Below are positions 23,772-31,550 of a DNA stretch of 64,000 nucleotides, piece after piece. Source of the DNA: Pseudomonas putida NBRC 14164 (GTDB lineage: Bacteria > Pseudomonadota > Gammaproteobacteria > Pseudomonadales > Pseudomonadaceae). The stretch is taken from contig NC_021505.1 in the NCBI RefSeq assembly GCF_000412675.1, forward strand, positions 3,838,501-3,902,500, read 5' to 3'. The notes below the pieces were generated by a model. The model did no database searches. It worked only from the letters and a program-made list of their open reading frames with translations, and was not told the origin of the DNA. Within the stretch, counting starts at the first letter, position 1. Every line of letters starts with the position of its first letter. Position numbers and translations under genes: made by a program.

Positions 23772-25343
23772 TTGCCACACGCCAAGCACGGATTGCGCCT
23801 GGATCTACGCACACTCATTCTGGTGCTCTGCGCCCTCACCGCCCTGGTCATGCTGTGCGCCAGCTATTTCGCCAGCTACCGGGTGCAGCGCCAGCTGCTG
23901 ATCGACCACGCCCTGGAAGCCAACCGGGTGTATGCGATGAAGCTGGCCAGCATCACCGAAACCTTCATCGGCAACGCCCAGCAGCAATTGGCCTTCAGCG
24001 CCGGCGTACAAGGCCGGCAGCTGGGCGATGCCGCTGCGCTGCAAGTGGAGACCGACCGTGTACTGGGCCAGAGCATGGCTTTCAACTCCACCTTCGTGAT
24101 CGATGCCAACGGCGTGCTGCTGGCAGTATCCCCTGCCCCGCTACGGCACCTGGTCGGCAGTCACGTACAGTCGCCCGGCGCTCAGGAAGCATTGCAAGAA
24201 CGCCGCCCGCTGGTTTCCACACCCTACCTTTCGGCGGCCGACAACCTGGTGGTGGCGCTGTCGCAACCCGTTTTCGACAGCAACGGTCGCTACATGGGGT
24301 ATGTCGGTGGCAGCCTGTACCTGCGTGAACGCAACATCCTCAACAGCTTGCTGGGCGAACATTTCTACAAGGACGGTTCGTACCTGTATGTGGTCGACCG
24401 CAACCGCCGCCTGCTGTATCACCCCGATAGCGAACGGGTCGGCACAGTGGTGGAGGGCAATGCGCTGATCGACCAGCTGGCGACCCTAAACAACGGTACC
24501 CGCCAACTGACCAACAGCCAGGGTGTGGAAATGCTCGCCGGGTTTGCCACTGTACCCAGCGCCGGCTGGGGGGTAGTGGCGCAGCAACCGCTGACGCAGA
24601 CGGTGATGCCACTGAACCACCTGATCCTCAACGTGGTAGGCACTTCTGCGCCACTGGCGCTGGTGGGCTGCCTGCTGCTGTGGTGGCTGGCCATGACCAT
24701 CGCCCGGCCGCTGTGGCAACTGGCTGCCGGTGCCCGAGCGATGGACCGTGCTGGCACCGCCGAGCGCTTGCATCGCGTGCGGGCCTGGTACTTCGAGGCA
24801 GCCGAACTCAAGCGCGCCCTGTTGATCGGGCTGAACCTGCTGCAGGAGCGCATCGGCCGGCTCAACCGTGACGCCCAGACCGACCCGCTGACGGGCCTGG
24901 GCAACCGCCGCAGCCTGGAATTCAGCCTGTCATTGCTGGAAGCCGAAGGCCGCGCCTTTGCGGCCATCGTGCTGGACATCGACCATTTCAAACAGGTCAA
25001 TGACAACCATGGGCACGAGGTCGGCGACCAGGTGCTGCGCCGCCTGGCAGAGCTGATGCGCCGCTGCTGCCGCGAGGGCGACCTGCTGTGCCGCACCGGC
25101 GGCGAGGAATTCTTGATGCTGCTGCCGGGGGCCAGCCTGGACGTGGCCGCCGTGGTGGCCGAGCGGCTGCGGGTCACGGTGCAGGATACGCCCGTGCAGC
25201 CGGTGGGCGCGGTGACGGTTTCGCTGGGGGTGGCACGCTGGGATGGCGAGGCTGGCAGCGGGCCCATGGACGCATTAAGCGAGGCGGACCGGGCGCTTTA
25301 CCAGGCCAAGCAGGAGGGGCGTAACCGGGTAGCTATTGCCTGA
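23772..25343 (+). CDS. Diguanylate cyclase with periplasmic Cache sensor
   Basis: A 523-residue membrane sensor that makes cyclic di-GMP. TM1 spans about 13-33 (LILVLCALTALVMLCAS), a dCache-type periplasmic region about 40-275 (GYVGGSLYLRERNIL inside), TM2 about 285-310, a short HAMP-like linker, then GGDEF at about 370-520. The active site reads RTGGEEFLML. An RxxD inhibitory site (REGD) lies five residues before GGEEF, so product inhibition is expected. The start appears to be TTG 23772 with GAGGT upstream; no ATG precedes TM1. Confidence 0.9.
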   Translation: MPHAKHGLRLDLRTLILVLCALTALVMLCASYFASYRVQRQLLIDHALEANRVYAMKLASITETFIGNAQQQLAFSAGVQGRQLGDAAALQVETDRVLGQSMAFNSTFVIDANGVLLAVSPAPLRHLVGSHVQSPGAQEALQERRPLVSTPYLSAADNLVVALSQPVFDSNGRYMGYVGGSLYLRERNILNSLLGEHFYKDGSYLYVVDRNRRLLYHPDSERVGTVVEGNALIDQLATLNNGTRQLTNSQGVEMLAGFATVPSAGWGVVAQQPLTQTVMPLNHLILNVVGTSAPLALVGCLLLWWLAMTIARPLWQLAAGARAMDRAGTAERLHRVRAWYFEAAELKRALLIGLNLLQERIGRLNRDAQTDPLTGLGNRRSLEFSLSLLEAEGRAFAAIVLDIDHFKQVNDNHGHEVGDQVLRRLAELMRRCCREGDLLCRTGGEEFLMLLPGASLDVAAVVAERLRVTVQDTPVQPVGAVTVSLGVARWDGEAGSGPMDALSEADRALYQAKQEGRNRVAIA

Positions 25344-25471
25344 ACCGGCCTCTGCGCAGGTACAACCAACGATCAAAGTGATTGTTGTAACAATCTTTGT
25401 CATAAAACTGTCTTGTTCCGGTCATAGGATTGACCACAACCTGACATTTTCATTTCATGGATGAGCGTCTC

Positions 25472-26248
25472 ATGCGTCGTGTGGTTTTCAATCAGAAAGG
25501 TGGCGTCGGCAAGTCCAGCATCGCCTGCAACCTCGCCGCTGCCAGTGCCGCCGAGGGGTATCGGACCTTGCTGGTCGACCTCGACCCGCAGGCCAATGCC
25601 ACTTACTACCTGACCGGCCTGGTCAACGACGCCATTCCTGCCGGCATCGCCGATTTCTTCCGCCAGACCCTGTCACCGGTCACGGCGGCCGGCAAGAAGC
25701 ACCGGGTGGCGATCACCGAAACCCGCTACAGCAACCTGCACCTGGTCACCGCCAGCCCCGACCTCAGCGACCTGCAAAGCAAGCTGGAGAGCAAGTTCAA
25801 GATCAACAAGCTGCGCAAGTTGCTGGTGGAACTGGGCGAGGATTACGAGCGGATCTACATCGACACCCCGCCGGCGCTCAATTTCTACACCTTCAGCGCG
25901 CTTGTTGCGGCAGAGCGCCTGCTGATCCCGTTCGACTGCGACAGCTTCTCGCGTCAGGCCCTGCACAGTGTCATGGCCGAGGTCGAGGAACTGCGCCAGG
26001 ACCACAACCCGGCGTTGCAGGTAGAAGGTGTGGTGGTCAACCAGTTCGCCGGGCGCACCGCCCTGCACCAGACCCTGGTCGACCAGTTGCGCAGCGAAGG
26101 CCTGCCGGTGCTGCCGGTGTACCTGAGCAATTCGATCAAGATGCGTGAATCGCACCAGGCGTCAGTGCCGTTGGTGCACCTGGCGCCTCGGCACAAGCTG
26201 GCGCTGGAGTTTGTCGATTTGCTGGATGTGCTGGAGCGGGCGGCCTGA
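25472..26248 (+). CDS. Orphan ParA-family ATPase
   Basis: This 258-residue protein has the deviant Walker A KGGVGKSS at 9-16, switch I region LDPQANAT and Walker B YIDTPPAL, so it is a ParA/MinD-type ATPase. No ParB gene or obvious parS site adjoins it, so it is not a standard partition pair; orphan ParAs may position other protein complexes. I chose ATG 25472 (MRRVVFNQKGG), with GGATGAG just upstream; ATG 25457 is the alternative. Confidence 0.88.
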   Translation: MRRVVFNQKGGVGKSSIACNLAAASAAEGYRTLLVDLDPQANATYYLTGLVNDAIPAGIADFFRQTLSPVTAAGKKHRVAITETRYSNLHLVTASPDLSDLQSKLESKFKINKLRKLLVELGEDYERIYIDTPPALNFYTFSALVAAERLLIPFDCDSFSRQALHSVMAEVEELRQDHNPALQVEGVVVNQFAGRTALHQTLVDQLRSEGLPVLPVYLSNSIKMRESHQASVPLVHLAPRHKLALEFVDLLDVLERAA

Positions 26249-26257
26249 TAGACCCTG

Positions 26258-26274
26258 GGGGCGCTCTGCGCCCC
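26258..26274 (+). terminator. GC-rich hairpin after the ParA gene
   Basis: GGGGCGC-TCT-GCGCCCC forms a 7-bp stem 9 bp after the stop codon. It is followed by TATCGCGACACAAGGCCGCTCCCACAGG, a single copy of the second repeat class seen at 31441-31530. Confidence 0.6.
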
Positions 26275-26385
26275 TATCGCGACACAAGGCCGCTCCCACA
26301 GGAGATCGCGGTTGCCTGGACTGCCCCCAAAAACTTGCAGTAAAAGCACTACCCGACCGTTCATCCGGATGGTAGATTCGCCGCC

Positions 26386-26796
26386 ATGAAAATCACCCGG
26401 CACACTCGCACGCTGACTGCATGGACGCTCTACGCCAGCGTCCTGTTCAGCCTGTTGCTGTGCGGCCTGCACCACGGTCAGATGGGTGGCCTGCGCCTGG
26501 CCGGCCTGGAAGGCGGCTTCTGCTCGGTCAACAGCGAACACGGCGTGGCCATCGACCTGGACGGTGCCGGCGGTGACCAGCACATGGCCCAGCTCGACTG
26601 CCCGGTGTGCTCCTCGTTTGGCCTGGCCGTACCGCTCAGCAGCGGTGGCTGGTCGTTCACCCCGGCGCAAGTCGTGGCCACCTCGCCCATCGTCGTGCGC
26701 AGCTGGGCACAACCGCCGCCGCGCTACCAACGCCCCGCCCTCAACCCCCGCGCCTCCCCCACAGTCTCCCCCGCAGCCGTACTTCATCTCGCCTGA
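26386..26796 (+). CDS. DUF2946 protein, likely periplasmic and copper-related
   Basis: A 136-residue protein with an N-terminal hydrophobic segment (LTAWTLYASVLFSLLLCGLHHGQ). It has the DUF2946 hallmark of a His-rich turn (CGLHHGQMG) and a late DCPVCSSFG Cys pair followed by a proline-rich tail. DUF2946 genes commonly sit beside TonB receptors or copper genes in Pseudomonas. The next gene here is a TonB receptor, starting 68 bp after this stop, so the two probably form one unit. Confidence 0.78.
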   Translation: MKITRHTRTLTAWTLYASVLFSLLLCGLHHGQMGGLRLAGLEGGFCSVNSEHGVAIDLDGAGGDQHMAQLDCPVCSSFGLAVPLSSGGWSFTPAQVVATSPIVVRSWAQPPPRYQRPALNPRASPTVSPAAVLHLA

Positions 26797-26864
26797 CTTC
26801 AGCCGGGCGCGCCTTTGCGCGCGTTCGCCGTCAGTCATGACCTTTGCGTGGAAGACACACAAAC

Positions 26865-29015
26865 ATGCTTCGCAAGACCTCCCTGGTGCTCCTCATGGGC
26901 ACCTGCAGCTTTGCCTGCGCTGAAACCGCCCCTGTCGAACTCGGCGCCACCACCATCGACGGCGAACGCGACGCCGCCAGCGGCGTGCAGCTGGACGAGC
27001 CGATCCGGACCGGTTCGCGCCTTGGCCTGACCGCGCGGGAAACGCCCGCCTCGGTCAGCGTCTCGGACCGCCGCCTGATCGAAGAACGCGGCGCCAAAGA
27101 CAGCCAGGACGTGGTCAACGCCATGACCGGCGTCAACGCCTCCGCCAACCCGGGCTTTGGCGGCTTCGTCGCCTATCGCGGCTTTACCCAGAACCAGGTC
27201 ACCCAGTTGTACAACGGCATCAACCTGGGCTACAGCAGCGCCACCCGGCCAGTGGACGCCTGGGTACTCGACCGCGTCGAGCTGATTGGAGGGCCGTCTT
27301 CGTTTCTGCATGGCGCAGGCGCAGTGGGCGGCTCGATCAACTACATCACCAAGCTCGCCAGCCGCGACCAGCAGATCATTGACGGGCGTATCCGCTATGG
27401 CAGTTTCGACGACAGCGAGGTGGCGTTCGGTATCAACCAGGCGCTGGCCAGCAACCCCGCCGATGCCCACCATTTCGCGCGTCTGGACTTCAGCCGCGGG
27501 CATGGTAACGGCTTCGTCGACCGCAACGAACGGCACAACGACAGCCTGGCCTTTTCGCTGCTAAGCGACCTGGCACCCAACCTCACCCACACCCTGGCGC
27601 TGGAGTATCAGGAAGACCGCGAAGACAGCCCCTACTGGGGCTCACCGATCCTGCCCGGGCGCAGCACGATGAAGATCGACAACAGCCGCCGCTTCGAAAA
27701 CTACAACGTAGCCGACGGCCGCTATGAGCAACGGGTGCGCTGGCTACGCTCGATCCTCGACTACCAGATCAGCGACAGCACCAGCGTGCAGAACACCCTG
27801 TACCACTACAACGCCCAGCGCGATTACCGCAACCTTGAACGCTACGCCTATACCAGCGATGGCCAGGTGCAGCGCAGCAGCCCTTACCTGCAGCGCCACG
27901 ACCAGAACCTGCTGGGCGACCGCATCGAGCTGCGCCACGATAACCAGTTGCTCGGCCTGGCCAGCCAATGGTCGCTGGGGCTGGAGTACTCGCGCATGCG
28001 CCAGACCCTCTACCCCACCTCCAGCAGCTGGAGCGACGTGGTCGACGCCGAGCAGTTCGCCCCCGGCAGCTTCGATGACATCCCCGGGGTGAATGCCGGC
28101 CTGACCAAGCAACGCCACCACGAGGTCATCAACCGCGCAGTGTTCGCCGAAAACCGCTTGCAGCTGACCGAGCGCCTGGCCCTGCTGACCGCCCTGCGCT
28201 ACGACTACCTGGACATGGAAGTGACCAACTACGGCGCGGTAACGCCCACCTCGCCGGCCTATTTCGAACGACGCTGGGAACCGCTGTCCGGGCGCATCGG
28301 CCTGACCTATGCGTTGACACCTTCGGCCAGCGTGTACGTGCAGTACAGCTCTTCGGCCGATTTACCGGCCGGTTCGCTGGCAGCGGCGACCTACTCCAAC
28401 GTCGGGCTGTTCGACCTGTCCAAGGGCGAGCAGTGGGAAGTGGGCAGCAAGTTCGACTTCCTCGACGGGCGCGGTGCGGCCACGCTGGCGCTGTACCAGA
28501 TCGTGCGCAAGGACTTTGCCGTGCGCGACTCGAACGACGCCAACCTAACAGTCCAGGCCGGGCAGCAGACCTCACGCGGCGTCGAACTGTCCGGGCGCTT
28601 GCAGGTAACGCCGAAACTGCTGGCCGAGGCCAACTATGCCTATGTCGATGCGCAGTACGATGAGTTCAACGAGGCGGTCAACGGCATATCGGTTTCACGC
28701 AAGGGCAATGCACCGACCAACGTGCCGGCCAACGTCGCCAACCTGTGGCTGACCTACAGCCTGTCGCCGGCATGGTCGGTGGGCGCGGACGGGCGCTACG
28801 TGGGCTCGGTGTATGCCGACAACGCCAACAGCCTCAAGGCCCCGGCCTACACCCTGTTCGGCGCGTTCGCCCGCTACCGGCTGGATGAACACACCACGCT
28901 GACCGGGCGGGTGCGCAACCTGACCGATGAGGTATATGCCAAGCAGGCCTACAACAGCCAGTACTACATGGGGCCGCCGCGCACTTTCGAGCTGGCGCTG
29001 GACATGCGCTTCTGA
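26865..29015 (+). CDS. TonB-dependent receptor (siderophore or metal chelate), no signalling domain
   Basis: A 716-residue receptor with a signal peptide ending near FACAET. The plug starts RLGLTARETPASVSVSDRRL and includes RVELIGGPSSFLHGAGAVGG, and the barrel ends RTFELALDMRF. There is no STN domain, so it does not signal to a sigma factor. The ATG at 26865 starts directly at the signal peptide. Its partner DUF2946 hints at copper or a copper-binding chelate as cargo, but the sequence is of the general siderophore-receptor type. Confidence 0.85.
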   Translation: MLRKTSLVLLMGTCSFACAETAPVELGATTIDGERDAASGVQLDEPIRTGSRLGLTARETPASVSVSDRRLIEERGAKDSQDVVNAMTGVNASANPGFGGFVAYRGFTQNQVTQLYNGINLGYSSATRPVDAWVLDRVELIGGPSSFLHGAGAVGGSINYITKLASRDQQIIDGRIRYGSFDDSEVAFGINQALASNPADAHHFARLDFSRGHGNGFVDRNERHNDSLAFSLLSDLAPNLTHTLALEYQEDREDSPYWGSPILPGRSTMKIDNSRRFENYNVADGRYEQRVRWLRSILDYQISDSTSVQNTLYHYNAQRDYRNLERYAYTSDGQVQRSSPYLQRHDQNLLGDRIELRHDNQLLGLASQWSLGLEYSRMRQTLYPTSSSWSDVVDAEQFAPGSFDDIPGVNAGLTKQRHHEVINRAVFAENRLQLTERLALLTALRYDYLDMEVTNYGAVTPTSPAYFERRWEPLSGRIGLTYALTPSASVYVQYSSSADLPAGSLAAATYSNVGLFDLSKGEQWEVGSKFDFLDGRGAATLALYQIVRKDFAVRDSNDANLTVQAGQQTSRGVELSGRLQVTPKLLAEANYAYVDAQYDEFNEAVNGISVSRKGNAPTNVPANVANLWLTYSLSPAWSVGADGRYVGSVYADNANSLKAPAYTLFGAFARYRLDEHTTLTGRVRNLTDEVYAKQAYNSQYYMGPPRTFELALDMRF

Positions 29016-29104
29016 TGTGAAGGGCGGTATCGGCCATGGCGCCGATACCGCAAAACCATACCTTTCCTACACGAAAAGCACACAAAACCCTCAATCATTT
29101 TGAG

Positions 29105-29125
29105 TGATAATATTCGTTCTCATTA
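29105..29125. promoter_or_regulatory. Possible Fur box before a lipoprotein gene
   Basis: GATAATATTCGTTCTCATTA, 44-64 bp before the GTG start at 29169, resembles the tandem NAT(A/T)AT pattern of Fur sites. Neighbouring iron/metal genes make this reasonable, but the match is partial. Confidence 0.45.
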
Positions 29126-29168
29126 CCACCGGCATGAAGGCCGGCTCAATCACATCAAGGAAGTTTCT

Positions 29169-29927
29169 GTGTTCAGATCGTTGTCTCCGGCACTCGTGGC
29201 TACCGCACTCATCGCCTTGGCAGGTTGCCAAAGCCGGCCTGCCTCCGAGGCGGACAAGCAGGCGCGCCAGACATTCGTCAGCGACATGCAACAAGCCCTG
29301 AAGCTGGGCATCGCGACAGCAGACACAGACAAGCAGATCGGCGTGGTCATGCTGGATGTCAAACTCGACCAGCATTCCGCGCCCGTCAGTTGCAAAGCCA
29401 GCAAGGCACCGATCAAGTATGAAACCGTGCTGCCTGCCGATCTGCCCCGCTCGGACTTCAAGGCGTTGGCCAGCGTAGTCGAGGCGCAATGCTGGAAGAC
29501 CATCTACCCCGTGGTGCCCAAGTCGCTGCGCGACGAAGACGGCACGGTGGAAGTACGTGCGCCCCTGTTCGTGGTGCTGCCCGCTGCGGCCCAGGCGCCT
29601 GAAACGGCGCGGCGCAAGGCCAATGCACAACGTGAATTTTTCTGGCAGCGCCTGTTCCGCGACCTGCCGGTAGACAGCATCGGCAGGGCCTCGCTCTACT
29701 ATGATGCGAATGCGCAGGGCAAGGTCCAAGGCTGCCTGGTGCAGATCTATCCCCACCCGAACCGGCCGGATGACTTTCGTCTCGATGGCAAGCTGCAGGC
29801 CGAAGTCAACAGCCGCTGCATGGGGCTGGACCTGAGCAAGCTACCAGGCTTCAGCGCCGACGAGCACGGCCGGGCCAAGGGTTACAGTGAAATGGAATAC
29901 GCCCCCTGGAAGGTGGGCCGGCTGTAA
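29169..29927 (+). CDS. Putative lipoprotein, likely iron-regulated
   Basis: A 252-residue protein with a lipoprotein signal (PALVATALIALAGCQS). The mature region contains four cysteines (SCKASKAPIKYE, AQCWKTIYPVV, GCLVQIYPHP, SRCMGLDL), compatible with two disulfides. The family is unknown. I chose GTG 29169, with AAGGAA six bases upstream; a TTG at 29100 in the same frame would bury the lipobox. A possible Fur box lies upstream. Confidence 0.72.
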   Translation: MFRSLSPALVATALIALAGCQSRPASEADKQARQTFVSDMQQALKLGIATADTDKQIGVVMLDVKLDQHSAPVSCKASKAPIKYETVLPADLPRSDFKALASVVEAQCWKTIYPVVPKSLRDEDGTVEVRAPLFVVLPAAAQAPETARRKANAQREFFWQRLFRDLPVDSIGRASLYYDANAQGKVQGCLVQIYPHPNRPDDFRLDGKLQAEVNSRCMGLDLSKLPGFSADEHGRAKGYSEMEYAPWKVGRL

Positions 29928-30078
29928 CCCGCAACAGCGGTTGAATCAGGTATCCCGAGGTCGCCCTCGACAAAGCACCGGCCTGCGCCCGGTTATCTAC
30001 TGGCAAGCACAACAATGATGGCGCGGCCCGACCGTGCCACTTTCATCATGGCTGCCAATGGAACCGGAGAGCACCCGC

Positions 30079-31416
30079 ATGTCCGCACCTCATGAGGTAT
30101 CCCCCGCCACCCTGCGCAGGGTGATCGCCGCCTCGGCCATCGGCAATTTCGTCGAATGGTTCGACTTCGCCGTGTATGGTTTTCTCGCCACCCTGATCGC
30201 CAGCCAGTTCTTTGCCAGCGAAGACGCCAGCGTGGCTTTGCTCAAGACGTTTGCGGTGTTCGCCGTGGCCTTCGCTCTTCGCCCGCTGGGCGGCATCGTG
30301 TTCGGGGCGCTGGGAGACCGCCTGGGGCGCAAGCGCATCCTGTCGCTGACCATCCTCTTGATGGCCGGCTCCACCACCCTGATCGGCCTGCTGCCGACCT
30401 ACGCCAGCATCGGCCTGGCAGCCCCCGTGCTGCTGACCCTGGCGCGCTGCCTGCAGGGGTTTTCTGCCGGTGGCGAGTACGCGGGGGCCTGCGCCTACCT
30501 GATGGAGCACGCGCCCAACCACAGGCGTGCCTTCTACGGCAGCTTCGTGCCGGTTTCGACCTTTTCCGCCTTCGCCTGCGCCGCGGTGATCGCCTATGGG
30601 CTGGAAGCCAGCCTGTCGGCCGAGGCAATGAATGCCTGGGGCTGGCGCGTTCCGTTCCTGATCGCCGCACCGCTGGGGTTGGTTGGCCTGTACCTGCGCT
30701 GGCGCATGGAGGAAACACCGGCATTTCGCGAAGCCCTCGCCCAGGGCAAGGAGCATGAGCATTCGCCGCTCAAACACACCCTGCGTCACCATGGCCGGGT
30801 CATTCGCAACCTGGGGGCTTTCATCTCGCTGACCGCGCTGTCGTTCTATATGTTCACCACCTACTTCGCCACCTACCTGCAACTGGTGGGCAACCTGACC
30901 CGCGCGCAGTCGCTGCTGGTAACCACCGTGGCGCTGCTGTTCGCCGCTGTCGGCTGCCCGCTGGCCGGGGCATTCTCGGACCGGGTGGGGCGGCGCAAGA
31001 CCATTGGCTTTACCTGCCTGTGGGTGATGCTGTGCGTGTTCCCGGCGTACTGGCTGGCCAGCTCGGGCTCGATGTCCGGCGCACTGCTGGGGGTGATCCT
31101 GCTGGCGGTAGGGGCCTTGTGCAGTGGCGTGGTGACCGCAGCGTTGCTGTCGGAGAGCTTCCCCACCCGCACCCGCTATACCGCTTCGGCGATTACCTAC
31201 AACGTGGCCTATACCCTTTTTGGCGGTACCGCGCCGCTGGTGGCGACCTGGCTGATCGGGCAGACCGGCAGCAGCCTGGCACCGGCGTTTTACCTGGTGG
31301 TGATTGCGCTGGTGGCGTTGGTGGGCGGGTTGGCGTTGCCGGAGACTTCGCGGATTTCGTTGCATGATGAGGTGGGAGCGGATGCTGTACGGCCTGGAGT
31401 CCGTAGTACCATCTGA
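30079..31416 (+). CDS. MHS-family MFS transporter (metabolite:H+ symporter)
   Basis: A 445-residue, 12-helix transporter. The start of helix 1, ASAIGNFVEWFDFAVYGFLAT, is diagnostic for the MHS group (ProP, KgtP, ShiA, CitA). The loop 2-3 motif GDRLGRKRIL and the repeat SDRVGRRKTIG before helix 9 are intact. The substrate is probably a carboxylate, betaine or similar; it cannot be fixed from sequence. GGAGAG before ATG 30079 decides the start over ATG 30058. Monocistronic, ending at a large inverted repeat. Confidence 0.9.
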   Translation: MSAPHEVSPATLRRVIAASAIGNFVEWFDFAVYGFLATLIASQFFASEDASVALLKTFAVFAVAFALRPLGGIVFGALGDRLGRKRILSLTILLMAGSTTLIGLLPTYASIGLAAPVLLTLARCLQGFSAGGEYAGACAYLMEHAPNHRRAFYGSFVPVSTFSAFACAAVIAYGLEASLSAEAMNAWGWRVPFLIAAPLGLVGLYLRWRMEETPAFREALAQGKEHEHSPLKHTLRHHGRVIRNLGAFISLTALSFYMFTTYFATYLQLVGNLTRAQSLLVTTVALLFAAVGCPLAGAFSDRVGRRKTIGFTCLWVMLCVFPAYWLASSGSMSGALLGVILLAVGALCSGVVTAALLSESFPTRTRYTASAITYNVAYTLFGGTAPLVATWLIGQTGSSLAPAFYLVVIALVALVGGLALPETSRISLHDEVGADAVRPGVRSTI

Positions 31417-31423
31417 GATTTTT

Positions 31424-31545
31424 GGGGCTGCTTTGCAGCCCTTTCGCGGCACAAGGCCGCTCCTACAGGGACCGTGTCAGCCAGGGGATGACGCGGTCCC
31501 TGTAGGAGCGGCCTTGTGCCGCGAAAGGGCCGAAAAGCGGCCCCA
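31424..31545. repeat. Long inverted repeat of the second class; bidirectional terminator
   Basis: The unit TTTCGCGGCACAAGGCCGCT..CCTACAGGG at about 31441-31470 is repeated inverted at 31498-31530. It is flanked by GGGGCTGCTTTGCAGCCC and by GGGCCGAAAAGCGGCCCC. It lies between the convergent MHS transporter and czcA. The same unit, more degenerate, occurs at 22060-22150, 26275-26305 and 37281-37376. Confidence 0.8.
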
Positions 31546-31550
31546 AGTTA

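Noticed and set aside
25344..25471. Possible parS or riboswitch-like structure before the ParA gene.
   Set aside because: The gap is AT-richer than its surroundings but shows no parS-like 16-bp palindrome and no conserved RNA blocks.
30046..31452. Minus-strand open frame of about 470 codons opposite the MHS transporter.
   Set aside because: Gln/Arg/Gly-rich antisense shadow; the plus strand has an intact transporter with family motifs.
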